This document shows, one piece after another, positions 5,371 through 5,914 of a stretch of DNA of 5,914 bases. The first letter of the stretch is position 1; every line of letters starts with the position of its first letter. Below the pieces are notes generated by a model. The model had not been told where the DNA came from and searched no databases. It saw only the letters and a program-made list of their open reading frames with translations. Position numbers and translations under genes: made by a program. Origin of the DNA: Chloroflexota bacterium (GTDB lineage Bacteria > Chloroflexota > Anaerolineae > UBA4142); NCBI GenBank assembly GCA_016199405.1, contig JACQGS010000111.1, positions 1 to 5,914 on the forward strand, written 5' to 3'.

Positions 5371-5550
5371 GGGTGTGCGTCAAAGTTTTGGGTGGTCTCG
5401 GTTTGCCCGCCGTCGTTTCAAAACGACGGCTTAACGAGGTGGAAACTCGATGAATCGAGTTGAGACCAAGCGGTTTCCAACCGATTTTCACCTCATTGAG
5501 ACGCCGAATTCCATTCGGCGGGCGTTCGCCCAAAAACGTGACGCACACCC
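5371..5550. mobile_element. MITE-like non-autonomous element with TIRs and 9-bp target duplication
   Basis: The ends are perfect 12-bp inverted repeats, GGGTGTGCGTCA (5371-5382) and TGACGCACACCC (5539-5550). They extend imperfectly to 22 bp (19 of 22 matching, ending in TTTTGGG/CCCAAAA). Immediately outside both ends lies the identical 9-mer CTTCGTGAA (5362-5370 and 5551-5559), as expected for a target-site duplication. The 180-bp interior has no transposase and is full of hairpins: GCCGTCGTTT/AAACGACGGC (5409-5430), AACTCGAT/ATCGAGTT (5444-5461), CGGTT/AACCG (5471-5483), CGCCGAAT/ATTCGGCG (5502-5520) and GGGCG/CGCCC (5520-5531), plus pairings TGGTCTC/GAGACCA and GAGGTG/CACCTC. It would have been moved by an insertion sequence elsewhere in the genome; I do not assign a family. 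Confidence 0.85.
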
Positions 5551-5566
5551 CTTCGTGAAAAGGGAT

Positions 5567-5595
5567 TTGACAAAATGCGGCGGATTGGATAAAAC
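5567..5595 (+). promoter_or_regulatory. Promoter upstream of the M20 peptidase gene
   Basis: TTGACA (5567-5572, perfect -35), a 17-bp spacer, then TAAAAC (5590-5595, four of six to the -10 consensus). The expected start is about 5602, leaving a leader of about 138 nt before the ATG at 5740. The -35 box begins 7 bp beyond the right target duplication of the MITE. Confidence 0.55.
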
Positions 5596-5653
5596 AGAAT
5601 CTGATGTTTGCAGTTTGTCGCAGAGGCGGAAAGTCAATTACGATCTTGAACGC

Positions 5654-5699
5654 AACCCACCTTGTCGAGGATTTGCCACAGGGTGGGTTTTATATTTTT
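5654..5699 (+). terminator. Intrinsic terminator or attenuator in the peptidase leader
   Basis: AACCCACCTTGT (5654-5665) pairs with ACAGGGTGGGTT (5678-5689) in an unbroken 12-bp stem with one G-U pair and a 12-nt loop. A T-rich run TTTTATATTTTT follows (to 5699). It is a good rho-independent terminator shape. It lies downstream of the predicted promoter at 5567-5595 and 40 nt before the peptidase ATG, so it may end a short RNA, attenuate the peptidase gene, or simply terminate upstream read-through. Confidence 0.7.
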
Positions 5700-5739
5700 G
5701 TTCAGACCCCGAAGGTCTAGATATTGAAAAGGAGTTCCA

Positions 5740-5914
5740 ATGCCAAACGTAATGCCCGCGATCGAGCACATCCGACGCAACCGCGAGAATCATCTCGCCG
5801 AGTTGAAAGAATTTCTCAAGATTCCAAGCATCTCGACGCTGTCCGAGCACAAACCGGATATGCAGCGCGCGGCGGAATGGCTCGTCGCGCAATTGCGCGG
5901 CATGAATTTCGCGC
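5740..5914 (+). CDS. M20-family metallopeptidase, N-terminal part (runs off right edge)
   Basis: The frame is open from ATG 5740 to the window end, 58 codons. It reads MPNVMPAIEHIRRNRENHLA..., LKEFLKIPSISTLSEHKPDM and RAAEWLVAQL. The pattern eL.efL.IPSIStl..h..d...aAeWl...L is the standard N-terminus of M20-family zinc dipeptidases/carboxypeptidases (ArgE/DapE/CNDP-like), which hydrolyse peptides or N-acyl amino acids in the cytoplasm; the metal-binding motifs lie beyond the window. The start is supported by AAGGAG 5-6 nt upstream. Family assignment is good; the exact substrate cannot be told from this part. Confidence 0.85.
   Translation, partial: MPNVMPAIEHIRRNRENHLAELKEFLKIPSISTLSEHKPDMQRAAEWLVAQLRGMNFA

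Larger units (their letters stand above)
5298..5739. other. Gene-free region: MITE, promoter, terminator
   Basis: This 442-bp stretch has no supportable protein gene. From left to right it holds about 64 bp without recognised signals, a MITE-like element with its target duplications (5362-5559), a promoter (5567-5595), an intrinsic terminator (5654-5699), a small hairpin AGACC/GGTCT (5704-5718), and the Shine-Dalgarno AAGGAG of the peptidase gene. A 38-codon frame at 5604-5720 overlaps the terminator and is probably not a gene. Confidence 0.7.

Noticed and set aside
5604..5720. 38-codon frame in the peptidase leader
   Set aside because: Not listed as a gene: it overlaps the terminator, has no Shine-Dalgarno and no run of codons suggesting a classical leader peptide. 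Kept only as a possibility under the leader finding.
5450..5752. 100-codon frame on the plus strand and 74-codon frame (5324-5548) on the minus strand
   Set aside because: Both read through the MITE hairpins, and the plus-strand one also through the promoter and terminator; no start signal or domain.

Overview
The window looks like chromosomal DNA from an uncultured bacterium, most likely Chloroflexota (Anaerolineae-like). This is inferred from the high-GC, CGCG-rich codon use, the accessory gene pairs (DUF6932-like plus a small helical protein; DUF4258 plus DUF2283), and the many short palindromic and AT-richer repeats lying between and inside genes. The sequence alone cannot fix the taxon.

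Layout. (1) 1-343, minus strand: the N-terminal part of anmK (anhydro-N-acetylmuramic acid kinase, cell-wall recycling), running off the left edge. (2) 344-472: a compact divergent promoter region with two well-formed sigma70-type promoters back to back; the anmK transcript appears leaderless, while the forward gene has a strong Shine-Dalgarno. (3) 473-2763, plus strand: an eight-helix membrane protein of unknown function, then an acyl-CoA dehydrogenase of the ACAD10/ACAD11 type, coupled through TAATG. (4) 2764-3571: a heptamer tandem repeat, then a toxin-antitoxin-like pair whose first gene, a DUF6932/nucleotidyltransferase-like protein, carries a 1-nt deletion. (5) 3584-4765: an aminoglycoside-phosphotransferase-fold kinase of the type fused to the dehydrogenase in animal ACAD11. 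A 120-bp palindromic repeat is inserted in frame inside it. (6) 4799-5297: a DUF4258/DUF2283 pair with an 11-nt overlap. (7) 5298-5739: a gene-free stretch holding a 180-bp MITE-like element with 12-bp perfect terminal inverted repeats and a 9-bp target duplication, then a promoter and an intrinsic terminator. (8) 5740-end: the start of an M20-family peptidase.

How it fits together. The dehydrogenase and the kinase resemble the two halves of ACAD11. Together such enzymes phosphorylate the hydroxyl of 4-hydroxyacyl-CoA and then eliminate the phosphate, so that the acid can enter beta-oxidation; the same logic is used by LvaA/LvaC in levulinate catabolism. Here the halves are separate genes with a toxin-antitoxin-like pair between them. 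The most notable other signals are mobile or repeat DNA: REP-like palindromes translated inside two different genes, and a complete MITE with its target-site duplication next to a promoter.
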